A stretch of DNA of 64,000 nucleotides. Origin: a virus. Positions 53,954 through 61,935 of this stretch are shown here, one piece after another (position 1 is the stretch's first letter; every line of letters begins with the position of its first letter). The notes beneath the pieces were generated by a model. It had not been told where the DNA came from. It saw only the letters and a program-made list of their open reading frames with translations, and ran no database searches. The DNA lies in the IMG/VR virus record IMGVR_UViG_3300042566_000762, positions 1-64,000 of that record; one strand, 5' to 3'. The position numbers were made by a program, and so were the translations under genes.

Positions 53954-54592
53954 TTAAAAGATAACCCACTTTCCACTTCCGTAGTGAGGGTATTTTGATT
54001 TATAAGTATAATGTATTACATCCGATGGAAGGTCTCTCTTTTCGTTCCACGTTGCTTCGGTTGGTGTGTTTGTTGAAATTCCATTATCTTCTACTATAAA
54101 ATATAAAGGTAAATTAAAGTTTCTTGCATATTTGTGAACTTCATAAAATATACCACTCTCAAAACTCATATCACCAATAAAACACCAAACCTTATCCTCT
54201 CCACCATCTTTTTTTATAGATAGTGCAATTCCTAATGCAATTGATAATGTTGAACCAACAATTGCAGATGAATAAAATTTAGCATCTATATCACACATTG
54301 TAATAGATTTACCATCTTTGATTAATTCGGTTGCATAATCGGCAGATATTCCTTTTAAAACCCAATGATAATGAGAACGCCACGTTGAGAATACCCAATC
54401 CGTTTCTTTAACTCTTTTAAATACTTCTATTAATTGTTCTTCGTTTCCGTTTGATAAATGTATTGGGCCTCTTATCTTTCCGGCCTCCCATAAATCAACG
54501 ATGTCCTGCTCAAACTTAATTAATTTCTCAGGTGTCCAACCAATTTCTATTTCATTTCTTACGATTGAATATTGTTCTAAATTTTGTATCAT
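53954..54592 (-). CDS. E1-alpha/transketolase-type thiamine-diphosphate-binding subunit (short)
   Basis: The 212-residue protein starts MIQNLEQYSIVRNEIEIGWT. The TPP signature is present: CFIGDMSFESGIFYEVHKYA followed by FIVEDNGISTNTPTEATW, with Gly140-Asp141 and Asn170 about 30 residues later (metal-binding GDx...N). FYSSAIVGSTLSIALGIALS is the preceding conserved helix. Typical E1-alpha chains have ~320 residues. Its start overlaps a broken RmlC tail (54592-54630) and its first 19 residues recur in the chimeric frame at 56414-56593. It may generate a modified sugar or keto acid within the surface-modification island. Confidence 0.65.
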   Translation of the reverse strand: MIQNLEQYSIVRNEIEIGWTPEKLIKFEQDIVDLWEAGKIRGPIHLSNGNEEQLIEVFKRVKETDWVFSTWRSHYHWVLKGISADYATELIKDGKSITMCDIDAKFYSSAIVGSTLSIALGIALSIKKDGGEDKVWCFIGDMSFESGIFYEVHKYARNFNLPLYFIVEDNGISTNTPTEATWNEKRDLPSDVIHYTYKSKYPHYGSGKWVIF

Positions 54593-54630
54593 TATCTATC
54601 TCTTTTTTGTAATATTGGATTTGTCTTTGT
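54592..54630 (-). pseudogene. RmlC C-terminal tail remnant
   Basis: A short in-frame piece reads TKTNPILQKRDR and ends in TAA, overlapping the ATG of the thiamine-enzyme gene as TAATG. The same ending (SPILQKRDR) closes the intact RmlC-like gene at 56590-57135, and a similar one closes the fragment at 55256-55408. Nothing else of the gene remains. Confidence 0.6.
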
Positions 54631-54659
54631 TTATTTAAACATATTTTTCAATGTTTAAC

Positions 54660-55259
54660 TTAAAGTATTGTTTTTTCGGTTTTACTAGGATGATATCCTA
54701 TATTATATTTATTACTTTTATCTAAAATATTTTTAAAATCTTCATCAATATAATTAATATTTAAATAATCAAATAATTCAGAGAAATTTCCATAAAATAA
54801 ATCTTCATAATAAAAAGAACGAAATAATGGGTCTTTTAATTCAAATAATACATTTTCCAAAGATACAAACACATCTTCCTTTTCTTTTATCATTTCTTCG
54901 GTTATGCCAGCTAAGTGATATTTTCTTTTGGTTTTATCTAAAAAATTTTTATTATGTTGTGCAGTAATAGAACTAATGACCTGTTCTCTTTTATTTTTTC
55001 TAGATATTAATAACACTTTATCAAAGTCATTTATAATTTTCTCTTTATTAATTTTTAGCAAGCTAAAATTACTTATATCACTTTTTACTAAAACATTTTC
55101 ATATTTGATACATTCTTCGTATTTTGTTTTTTTAATTCCAGTTTCTTTGTAATGAGTAAATGGTTGATTAAAATATTCATAATTGGAATTTTGTCTTAAA
55201 AAATACTCCGATATTGAATTAGTTCCACTACGTGGTATATATAATATTAATATTTTCAT
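54660..55259 (-). CDS. sulfotransferase-like protein
   Basis: The 199-residue protein starts MKILILYIPRSGTNSISEYF. IPRSGTNSI is the 5'-phosphosulfate loop of PAPS-dependent sulfotransferases (PxSGTxxL type), and FDKVLLISRKNKREQVISSI is the 3'-phosphate strand with Arg and Ser. The later FYYEDLFYGNFSELFDYLNI fits the helix after the active site. Size fits a minimal domain. Its ATG overlaps the stop of the RmlC tail fragment (ATGA), indicating insertion at a recurrent junction. The product probably sulfates a glycan or polysaccharide, acceptor unknown. Confidence 0.7.
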   Translation of the reverse strand: MKILILYIPRSGTNSISEYFLRQNSNYEYFNQPFTHYKETGIKKTKYEECIKYENVLVKSDISNFSLLKINKEKIINDFDKVLLISRKNKREQVISSITAQHNKNFLDKTKRKYHLAGITEEMIKEKEDVFVSLENVLFELKDPLFRSFYYEDLFYGNFSELFDYLNINYIDEDFKNILDKSNKYNIGYHPSKTEKTIL

Positions 55260-55408
55260 CTATCTCTTTTTTGCAATGTTGGTTTATCTGATGGCCGTTC
55301 CATTTGATATTCCGGGTCGTTCCATTTAACCACTCCTTGTTCATCTGCATCAACATAACCAAATTTTTTCGATGGAGTAATTTGAAACTCATCCCATTTA
55401 TTACTCAT
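55256..55408 (-). pseudogene. internally deleted RmlC-like fragment (50 codons)
   Basis: The frame starts MSNKWDEFQITPSKKFGYVD and ends EQGVVKWNDPEYQMERPSDK-PTLQKRDR. The second half is a diverged copy of the C-terminus of the intact cupin at 56590-57135 (QGVVKWNDPEFQIEWPTDS-PILQKRDR), while the first 14 residues resemble that protein's own start (MSYKDKKWNDI). The catalytic cupin core is absent. It overlaps the upstream oxygenase stop and the downstream sulfotransferase start by ATGA. It may still be translated, but the enzyme cannot function. Confidence 0.75.
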
Positions 55409-55863
55409 ATTATTGTTGTATTTTTTGATTTAAATAAATCATTATGTAGAAATCCAACTAATGTAAATCTTTTACCTACACAATTTTCTACTCTATGTGT
55501 TTCTTCTCCTGTAAAATATATCATAGTTCCTATTTTTGGTTTTATAGTTAGTTCATTAAATATCAATTCACCTCCCGTATATTTATCATTTAAAAATATA
55601 ACAAATGAATATGGGTTGATATGAGAATGTGTTGTTTTAACTTGTTCAATATTTTCATCGGTGTATTGTATTCTAAATTTCTTAAAATCACATTTTATAA
55701 ATTCAGGAATAACATTAACAACTTTTTCTAAATGTGGAATTAAATTTAATCCGTGAAAATGATAAATATTATCATATACAGAAATAACATTATTGTTATC
55801 CCATAAATTAAGTATCGAATTACATTGTACATTTGATATGTAATTATTTACAATCGTAATCAT
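55405..55863 (-). CDS. 2OG-Fe(II) oxygenase-like (prolyl 4-hydroxylase type) protein
   Basis: The 152-residue protein has KTTHSHINPYSFVIFLNDKY, then GGELIFNELTIKPKIGTMIY and ETHRVENCVGKRFTLVGFLH. The order H-x-(D/N), LNDxYxGGEL, G-x-M-I-x-F, H and R matches the double-stranded beta-helix of 2-oxoglutarate/iron oxygenases. Likely ligands are His81 and His123, with Arg132 binding 2-oxoglutarate. The position of the usual Asp is Asn83 (HIN), so metal binding may be altered. A decayed partial copy lies upstream at 56283-56400. Substrate unknown. Confidence 0.65.
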   Translation of the reverse strand: MITIVNNYISNVQCNSILNLWDNNNVISVYDNIYHFHGLNLIPHLEKVVNVIPEFIKCDFKKFRIQYTDENIEQVKTTHSHINPYSFVIFLNDKYTGGELIFNELTIKPKIGTMIYFTGEETHRVENCVGKRFTLVGFLHNDLFKSKNTTII

Positions 55864-55881
55864 ATAATATTAACTATAATA

Positions 55882-56256
55882 TCATAGTAATTTTTTTTCT
55901 CTTGATTTCCAATACATCTTCCCATAACTGTGGCACAATTCATCACCCGCCTTTATGTTTTTTAATGAGAAAAATTCTATAATGATTGGTTTTTCTATGT
56001 TTATTAATCTCCAACGTATATTTGGTGTATCACTATGATTATAAATTGAACCATACCCCAATGGTAGTAAGGATTCTGTGTCAGTAAGACTGAAAAGATA
56101 ATCAATACCTGGATTAAATGGTTGAAGATATGTTTTAAGACTATAACAAGTTTCAACAATACTGCCTTCATCAATATCTTGACAAGCAAAAACTCCGAAA
56201 CCCATTATTTCATCTATGTATTTTACTTCTAATTCGATTTTATTTTTAATAATCAT
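55882..56256 (-). CDS. SET-domain protein
   Basis: The 124-residue protein has GFGVFACQDIDEGSIVETCY (SET N-terminal motif), SIYNHSDTPNIRW (the NHS motif, residues 73-75) and IKAGDELCHSYGKMYW (the ELxxxYG motif). These are the three conserved SET elements, so a lysine methyltransferase using S-adenosylmethionine is plausible. Viral and bacterial SET proteins this small are usually single-domain. The gene starts just ahead of a decayed oxygenase copy and precedes the intact oxygenase by 18 bases. Target protein unknown; a ribosomal or phage structural protein is possible. Confidence 0.75.
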   Translation of the reverse strand: MIIKNKIELEVKYIDEIMGFGVFACQDIDEGSIVETCYSLKTYLQPFNPGIDYLFSLTDTESLLPLGYGSIYNHSDTPNIRWRLINIEKPIIIEFFSLKNIKAGDELCHSYGKMYWKSREKKLL

Positions 56257-56282
56257 ATGTCATAAATATACGAAAAAAAGTT

Positions 56283-56400
56283 CATATTTCCAAATTTATT
56301 AAAATCACATTTTATAAATTCAGGAATAATATTAACAACTTTTTATAAATGTGGAATTAAATTTTGTATTTGATATATAATTGTCTATAACCATAACCAT
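56283..56400 (-). pseudogene. decayed partial copy of the 2OG-Fe(II) oxygenase gene
   Basis: From the ATG at 56398-56400 the sequence reads MVMVIDNYISN, matching the start of the intact gene at 55863 (MITIVNNYISN). It then jumps to a stretch corresponding to NLIPHL-x-KVVNIIPEFIKCDF, with an in-frame TAA replacing the Glu codon. About 28 codons are deleted between these parts, and the 3' half is gone. It lies upstream of the SET gene. Confidence 0.7.
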
Positions 56401-56413
56401 ATAATATTACATA

Positions 56414-56593
56414 TTATGTTTGATTTGCATAACCCAAAGGGAATCCATTTCTAAATTCTGCTCCCATTTTTGGAACTATCATTTGATATGCCATTATTAA
56501 TTCCTGTATACCATTATCCAAATTTACATGTGGTCTCCAACCTATTTCAATATCATTTCTAACTATTGAATATTGTTCTAAATTTTTTATCAT
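56414..56593 (-). pseudogene. chimeric 59-codon frame joining two neighbouring genes
   Basis: Residues 1-19 (MIKNLEQYSIVRNDIEIGW) match the start of the thiamine-enzyme subunit at 53954-54592. Residues 20-57 (RPHVNLDNGIQELIMAYQMI to FRNGFPLGYAN) match the C-terminus of the SDR epimerase at 57952-58923 (GWRPHVNLDNGIQELIMAYQ). The junction is at the shared Gly-Trp. The ATG overlaps the RmlC-like stop as ATGA. Neither enzyme domain is present. It is either a recombination leftover or a small expressed protein. Confidence 0.7.
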
Positions 56594-57135
56594 CTATCTC
56601 TTTTTTGTAATATTGGTGAATCCGTTGGCCATTCGATTTGAAATTCAGGGTCATTCCATTTTACAACACCTTGTGCGTTTTCTTCAACAAAATCACCTTC
56701 ATAAAATAAATTATAATGAAATACACAATCGGTTAATGCATAGTGTCCATTTGCAAATCCAGGTGGAACTAATATTTGGTCTCTGGTTTTTTCAGTAAGT
56801 AAATATGAATTCCAATCACCATATGTAGGTGATTCTTTTCTAACATCCAATACTACTAAAAATATATCACCGACCAAAGCTTGAACCAATTTCCAAGTCT
56901 TATTATCCCAATGCAATCCTCTCAATACACCTTTGTATGATTTTGAGAATCTACCATGTACTTTCAAATCTCCGTGCATAAAATTATGAACAGGATGTTC
57001 TTCCGGATGATATGTTGTCCAAATCTCTCCCCTATATTCTCTATATACCGATGGTGAAAATACTGGTACATCTTTACCAAATGGTTTTAAAAATGATACA
57101 TCTATATCATTCCATTTTTTATCTTTATAACTCAT
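56590..57135 (-). CDS. RmlC-like cupin epimerase (dTDP-4-dehydrorhamnose 3,5-epimerase family)
   Basis: The 181-residue protein contains GVLRGLHWDNKTWKLVQALV (with the catalytic His in RGLHW, His75), GDIFLVVLDVRKESPTYGDW, ILVPPGFANGHYALTDCVFH and EENAQGVVKWNDPEFQIEWP. All are hallmark segments of RmlC. The family converts dTDP-4-keto-6-deoxyglucose to dTDP-4-keto-rhamnose or acts on related dTDP/UDP/CDP sugars. Length is normal (~180). It overlaps the upstream SGNH-like gene (ATGA) and the downstream chimera (ATGA). Sugar specificity cannot be read from the sequence, so I give no gene symbol. Confidence 0.85.
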   Translation of the reverse strand: MSYKDKKWNDIDVSFLKPFGKDVPVFSPSVYREYRGEIWTTYHPEEHPVHNFMHGDLKVHGRFSKSYKGVLRGLHWDNKTWKLVQALVGDIFLVVLDVRKESPTYGDWNSYLLTEKTRDQILVPPGFANGHYALTDCVFHYNLFYEGDFVEENAQGVVKWNDPEFQIEWPTDSPILQKRDR

Positions 57136-57950
57136 ATTAATTTATTTTTATGCGTATTAGTTAAGTATTTTGCTAATTCTTTTGCGTATTCAATATGTCC
57201 GAAATATCCAGGATGTAAATCTTCATATCCTGTTAATTCTCCTTTTAATTCATCTGTTATTGTTAGTTTATTTCTCAAACAATAATTGTAAATATCATCC
57301 GATTCCTGTGTGTTTGAAAATTTTATAATATCTTCTTTATCAAATGTAGTTGTTAAATATAACCAATTTTTTTGCATTAAAAATATTTTAATATTATTAA
57401 ATTTACAAAAAGAATATAATCCAGCTAATGCATATTCATCATTTTTTAAATTAGCTTGAAAATTAAAATGATTTTCGTGCCAATTTAAAAATATATCTTT
57501 ATATTCCAAATCTTTTTCTAAAATTTTAGGATTAAAATAATCTCTAGTGGCGCCGGCCATCTCGTAAATATCACCATCATTTTTTGAATTAACTATATAA
57601 TATTCGTTGGTTTTATTTAAGAATACATCACATCTACTAGGGTCAGGCTTATCTAATATAATAAAAAATTTATTTTTATTTTTCCAATTTTTTTCTATAA
57701 AATCATAAGTCATTCTAACTATTCTTTGAACACCTACTCCCGATTTAGCTTCGTTAATACATTTCACATTTATTAATTTAGATAATCTATATCCAAAATT
57801 AACTTCTTCTCTATTTTTCCAACTTACATTATGTAATTTTTTATATAACCTATGAACACCAATACCTCTGATATTCGGTTCTTCTAATCCACCACCTTCA
57901 CAATGCGAACTTCCGTTAACATAAAAAAATTGATATTTACTAAAATCCAT
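57132..57950 (-). CDS. SGNH/GDSL-like hydrolase-family protein
   Basis: I chose the ATG at 57948-57950, just after the stop of the SDR gene; a start at 57968 adds six residues by overlap. FYVNGSSHCEGGGLE is the block I position (G-S-S instead of G-D-S), INEAKSGVGVQRIVRMTYDF is block II, KNKFFIILDKPDPSRCDVF follows block III, and GYEDLHPGYFGHIEYAKELA is block V with the catalytic His. The Asp before the His (DLH) is shifted by one compared with the DxxH consensus, as in several paralogues here. Acyl-esterase activity on glycans is the family's role. Confidence 0.65.
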   Translation of the reverse strand: MDFSKYQFFYVNGSSHCEGGGLEEPNIRGIGVHRLYKKLHNVSWKNREEVNFGYRLSKLINVKCINEAKSGVGVQRIVRMTYDFIEKNWKNKNKFFIILDKPDPSRCDVFLNKTNEYYIVNSKNDGDIYEMAGATRDYFNPKILEKDLEYKDIFLNWHENHFNFQANLKNDEYALAGLYSFCKFNNIKIFLMQKNWLYLTTTFDKEDIIKFSNTQESDDIYNYCLRNKLTITDELKGELTGYEDLHPGYFGHIEYAKELAKYLTNTHKNKLI

Positions 57951-57951
57951 A

Positions 57952-58923
57952 CTATCCCAAATTTGCATACCCTAAAGGAAATCCATTTCTAAATTCTGCA
58001 CTCATTTTGGGAACTATCATTTGATATGCCATTATTAATTCCTGTATACCATTATCCAAATTTACATGTGGTCTCCAACCGGTTTCTTCTATTTTTGAAT
58101 TTGATACAATATAGTTTCGTTTATCAGGGTCTTGATAATAATCATCGTATACTACTGCAAAATCTTTTACATATTTTTGTATTTTTTCCAATAATTCTTG
58201 TTTATTCAAATTTGCATCACTCAATCCAATATTAAAAACTTCTCCTTTATATCTTTCATATCTATCCAACATAAATGCAAATACGGATGCTACATCTCTA
58301 ATATGAATAAAATTTCTTTTAAATGTTTTTTCAAATACAACAATGTATTTATCGGTAATAGCTTTATAAACAAAATCATTTACTAATAAATCCGTTCTCA
58401 TTCTAGTTGAAACTCCAAATACGGTTGCTAATCTAAATACGATTGCATCAGTACAATTTCTTAAAAAATTTTCAGCTTCACATTTAGTTTGACCATAAAC
58501 CGATATAGGAGTGAGTGGAGATTCTTCATTACATTCCAATTCACCCGTTCCTAACCCATATCCACTATTTGTATTTGGATATAGAATTTTTTTATCTTTT
58601 CCGTTTGTAAATTTAACAATATTAACTATTTGTTGAAAGTTAATTTCTTTTGCAAGTTGTGGGTCTGCGTCGCATGCAGGAAACCCAACAATGGCTGCCA
58701 ATGGAATTATTACATCTGCTCCATCACAAAGTTTTTCTAATAATGTTTCATTACGGACATCACCATAAATAAATTTAAATTTAGAAGTATATGTATATCC
58801 CAATAAAGATGTTTGATTAAATAATAATTTATCTAATACCGTTACATTGTGGCCATCTTCCAATAATCGTTTTGTTATAACCGAACCTAAATATCCTGCA
58901 CCACCGGTAATGAAAACTTTCAT
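57952..58923 (-). CDS. NAD-dependent sugar epimerase/dehydratase (extended SDR)
   Basis: The 323-residue protein starts MKVFITGGAGYLGSVITKRL, with the NAD-binding GGAGYLG loop at residues 7-13. SGYGLGTGELECNEESPLTP and SVYGQTKCEAENF contain the catalytic Ser120 and the Tyr143-x-x-x-Lys147 pair. RNFIHIRDVASVFAFMLDRY and GEVFNIGLSDANLNKQELLE are typical of the substrate-binding half. These enzymes act on nucleotide sugars (epimerase, 4,6-dehydratase or reductase). Together with the RmlC-like gene downstream it suggests deoxysugar synthesis. The last ~40 residues are duplicated in the chimera at 56414-56593. Confidence 0.88.
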   Translation of the reverse strand: MKVFITGGAGYLGSVITKRLLEDGHNVTVLDKLLFNQTSLLGYTYTSKFKFIYGDVRNETLLEKLCDGADVIIPLAAIVGFPACDADPQLAKEINFQQIVNIVKFTNGKDKKILYPNTNSGYGLGTGELECNEESPLTPISVYGQTKCEAENFLRNCTDAIVFRLATVFGVSTRMRTDLLVNDFVYKAITDKYIVVFEKTFKRNFIHIRDVASVFAFMLDRYERYKGEVFNIGLSDANLNKQELLEKIQKYVKDFAVVYDDYYQDPDKRNYIVSNSKIEETGWRPHVNLDNGIQELIMAYQMIVPKMSAEFRNGFPLGYANLG

Positions 58924-59702
58924 AACTTATTTTTAATATAAATATAAAATTCTTTTGAAAAATTGTCATGCCATAATTCTCCTGGGTGGTGATTATCTCT
59001 AGCTTTTAAATCATTTTTATAACAATTTATTGGGTCAAAAAATGTATCATAATTTATAGTAGAATTTAATTCCGATTTCAATTCTTTAAAAACATCGTAA
59101 TAATATCCAGCTATTGTATGAAATATTTTTATATTGTATAATTTTGCAATTACTTCTACGAATTTGTAAGCTTCCCAAAATGTCATTAAATCCTGATAAT
59201 CATTTCTTAATTGAACAAACATCAAATCTTCATCTTCGTTTTTCCAAACTAAATCCATATCATTGGCCATTCTAAATCCACCTATTTTTTTAAAAGAACC
59301 ATTTTCTTTAATATAATCTCTCCTACTAAAACCAGGCCACATTATCAAAACCATATCCGGTATAAATTCGGATGAAATTATTTTATATAATGTTTTCGCT
59401 ATAAATGAAGTCGATGCACCATACATTCCATAATTAAAAACTTTACCAAATTGTTCACCAATAAGATTTGGCCATATTTTTTCATTTTTAACACCAATAC
59501 CCATAGTCCAAGAACAACCCAATGTTAATATGTTATAATCGGATTTATCTTTTAATGGGTTAGAACGATACCCATGTTCATTCATTTTATACCAAATTGT
59601 ATTATCATCATTTGTATCACTTGCTAATGTTGGTAATATTTTATTTTTATATTGTTCAAATACAAAGACATCATCGGATAATATTTTTTCAAAATCTTTC
59701 AT
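58920..59702 (-). CDS. SGNH/GDSL-like hydrolase-family protein
   Basis: The 260-residue protein contains NILTLGCSWTMGIGVKNEKI (block I, GxSxxxG), VFNYGMYGASTSFIAKTLYK (block II) and DMVLIMWPGFSRRDYIKENG (block III region). ARDNHHPGELWHDNFSKEFY carries Asp and His at DxxH spacing (block V). It is thus the copy closest to a catalytically complete SGNH esterase, with Cys-Ser in place of Asp-Ser at block I. It overlaps the SDR gene by ATGA and shares a base with the previous stop. Substrate may be O-acyl groups on a surface polysaccharide (inference). Confidence 0.7.
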   Translation of the reverse strand: MKDFEKILSDDVFVFEQYKNKILPTLASDTNDDNTIWYKMNEHGYRSNPLKDKSDYNILTLGCSWTMGIGVKNEKIWPNLIGEQFGKVFNYGMYGASTSFIAKTLYKIISSEFIPDMVLIMWPGFSRRDYIKENGSFKKIGGFRMANDMDLVWKNEDEDLMFVQLRNDYQDLMTFWEAYKFVEVIAKLYNIKIFHTIAGYYYDVFKELKSELNSTINYDTFFDPINCYKNDLKARDNHHPGELWHDNFSKEFYIYIKNKL

Positions 59703-61144
59703 TAAATAATTAAGTTATTTTGAATAGAATACAATTCGTTTATAAAATCTGCACCATATAATTTTGTGTTATTATATTCTAAAAATAATTTTTGATTATG
59801 TAGTAATATATCTTCCATTTTCCAATACCATTCATGCAATTCTTCATTTGACATTGAACACAATCTTTTAATTTCATTGTGTATAGCTATCATTCTATCT
59901 GCTGTCGACTCAATTGTATCATATGTCTCATCTATGAATCCGTCAAATGTTTTAAATCCTAAGTCTCTTAACAATTGTAAACCCCCTGCAAATGTTACAA
60001 ATATAAATGGTTGAAAATTAACAATAGGTTTAAATATTTTTTCAGTAAGAGATTTATGTTCACCATCTACCAATGTTTCAAATAATATTTCAAAATAAGA
60101 ATCCAAATGTGGTTTAAAATCAACATCAGTCCATGCATTTATTTCTCCGTAAGTATTTCCTGTTTCACTTTGTAAATTATGTGGAAACATCGTATATGCT
60201 GATTTAATTTTGTCTGCATCTATATCATGTAATTTATACTCAGATATTAAATGCCTTAAACTGGGTTCATTTAATCCGTTTGTTGATAAAAATGACCAAT
60301 CTCCATATTGTAATAAATCATCATTTATCATTCTATACATAACTGCCAACCTATGTAATCTGGCATTTCGCATTTTCATTAAGTATTTGTTTGGTCTTAT
60401 TGTATTTTTACTGTTATTAAAATCATCTATATTCATTGATAATTTTAAATTATTTTTTATGCCATCGGAATAAAACCAAGAACCATGGTCTAAACAAAAT
60501 GGTAAATTTCTAACTTCGTATTTTCTATCTTGTGGTTTAAACCAATTTTCATACAATTGTCTGGCATTAAAACTATTGACAACAACAAATATTGATGTTG
60601 ATGGTAATCCACTATTTTTTAAACATTCGGTTAATCCGTTATGCATGTTTAAATCTAAAAAAGGTTCCATTGTATAATCTATGTAAATAATTCCTTTTCT
60701 TTTTTTTACTTTTTCCAAAACTTCTCTTGAAATAAATTTCCAAAAATACGAACCATTTAATTTGTCAGCTATACCATTTTGAACGCCTGTGAATTGTGTA
60801 AATATTGGATTTGGTCTAATTGGATATATAAATTTTTTATTTGTATTTCTTTCAAATAAAACCGAAGATTCTTTATAATCTAAATGTTCTCTATAAACAT
60901 TGGCTTGGAAAAAATATCCATGTGCTGTATTGGGATTATGACCCATTGAATCTTCAAACATATCTTTCATAAAAATTTGATTACCTCTATCGGTTGTAGA
61001 TGCTTCAAATATTGTAGAATGCAATGTTCTATTTGTGTGGACAGACGATATATAATTTATGATACCCAGTTGGGTATCTAATGCATTTGGTAATATAAAA
61101 GTAGGAAATATGTAATCAAATACAAATGTTAATTGTTTTTTCAT
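59702..61144 (-). CDS. glycosyltransferase-like protein (fucosyltransferase/exostosin-like C-terminus)
   Basis: The 480-residue protein has at residues ~360-420 the segment SYFEILFETLVDGEHKSLTE, then KIFKPIVNFQPFIFVTFAGG. This resembles the acceptor/donor motif of alpha-1,3-fucosyltransferases and related GT-B enzymes (TEKxxxPIxxxxPF(I/V)). The N-terminal half (FVFDYIFPTFILPNALDTQL, FIYPIRPNPIFTQF) is unlike known families. The segment KYLMKMRNARLHRLAVMYRM is basic and helical. Placement among SGNH-like genes supports a glycan role. I call it from the C-terminal motif only. Confidence 0.5.
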   Translation of the reverse strand: MKKQLTFVFDYIFPTFILPNALDTQLGIINYISSVHTNRTLHSTIFEASTTDRGNQIFMKDMFEDSMGHNPNTAHGYFFQANVYREHLDYKESSVLFERNTNKKFIYPIRPNPIFTQFTGVQNGIADKLNGSYFWKFISREVLEKVKKRKGIIYIDYTMEPFLDLNMHNGLTECLKNSGLPSTSIFVVVNSFNARQLYENWFKPQDRKYEVRNLPFCLDHGSWFYSDGIKNNLKLSMNIDDFNNSKNTIRPNKYLMKMRNARLHRLAVMYRMINDDLLQYGDWSFLSTNGLNEPSLRHLISEYKLHDIDADKIKSAYTMFPHNLQSETGNTYGEINAWTDVDFKPHLDSYFEILFETLVDGEHKSLTEKIFKPIVNFQPFIFVTFAGGLQLLRDLGFKTFDGFIDETYDTIESTADRMIAIHNEIKRLCSMSNEELHEWYWKMEDILLHNQKLFLEYNNTKLYGADFINELYSIQNNLII

Positions 61145-61146
61145 AA

Positions 61147-61935
61147 TTAATAAAATAATTTAGGGCCTAACCAAAAGGCTTTATTAAATGGTTCTAAAAT
61201 GATTTTAGAGTAAATTTCATGTTGTAATTTAGTTGATTTATTATTAACGGCTTTTAGTGATAACTCATATCTTAGTTTAGATTCTAATGTATCGTATTCA
61301 GGAAAAGTTTCCTTTAAATATTGGTAATGCATCGTTTGAGTTGGGTGTGTATCATAGTCATTTTGGTCATCATATTTTACATATTCTAACTGATTTGGGT
61401 AGTTTTTACGTCTCCAATCATCCATAGATTCTTTCACATCTAACATATCATAAATTGAATCAAAATAATATTGTATTAATTTATTATCTTTATATTCATT
61501 TGATAATGAATTATTATTCATAGATGTCAAAAATGTGTGTTTAATATTTTTTAGTGTTAATATTTCTTTAATAGTTTTAATTGCAATAAATGATTGATAA
61601 ACTGACCATTCACTTGACCACATATTTTCTAAAAACTCATTTGATATGTCAGGATTGAAATAAATATTTCCACCATGCACCCAGTTATTTTTATTTCTAA
61701 AAGAAAGCCTATCCATATTAGTAAACATAACAATTACATAATCCGTTTGATTTAAATTTAAATTATTATTGACTTCTATAAATCTGTTCATTATAAAAGT
61801 ATTGGATGCACCACCTTGTCCAAAATTCATATATTCTTCAAAATTTGCACCCATATAATCGGCCCATGTTGCAGTAAAATATCCAGTATAACTGCAACCA
61901 AATGTTATTAGTCTTTTATTATTAAATGTAGTCAT
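61147..61935 (-). CDS. SGNH/GDSL-like hydrolase-family protein
   Basis: The 262-residue protein begins with NKRLITFGCSYTGYFTATWA (block I with GCS), MNFGQGGASNTFIMNRFIEV (block II NxGxxGxS) and TDYVIVMFTNMDRLSFRNKN (block III). Near the end, YDTHPTQTMHYQYLKETFPE gives Asp-x-His-Pro. The spacing between Asp and His (two) differs from DxxH, as in other copies. Its start overlaps the upstream SGNH-like gene by 14 bases. The paralogues share little identity outside the blocks, indicating old or rapid divergence. Confidence 0.7.
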   Translation of the reverse strand: MTTFNNKRLITFGCSYTGYFTATWADYMGANFEEYMNFGQGGASNTFIMNRFIEVNNNLNLNQTDYVIVMFTNMDRLSFRNKNNWVHGGNIYFNPDISNEFLENMWSSEWSVYQSFIAIKTIKEILTLKNIKHTFLTSMNNNSLSNEYKDNKLIQYYFDSIYDMLDVKESMDDWRRKNYPNQLEYVKYDDQNDYDTHPTQTMHYQYLKETFPEYDTLESKLRYELSLKAVNNKSTKLQHEIYSKIILEPFNKAFWLGPKLFY

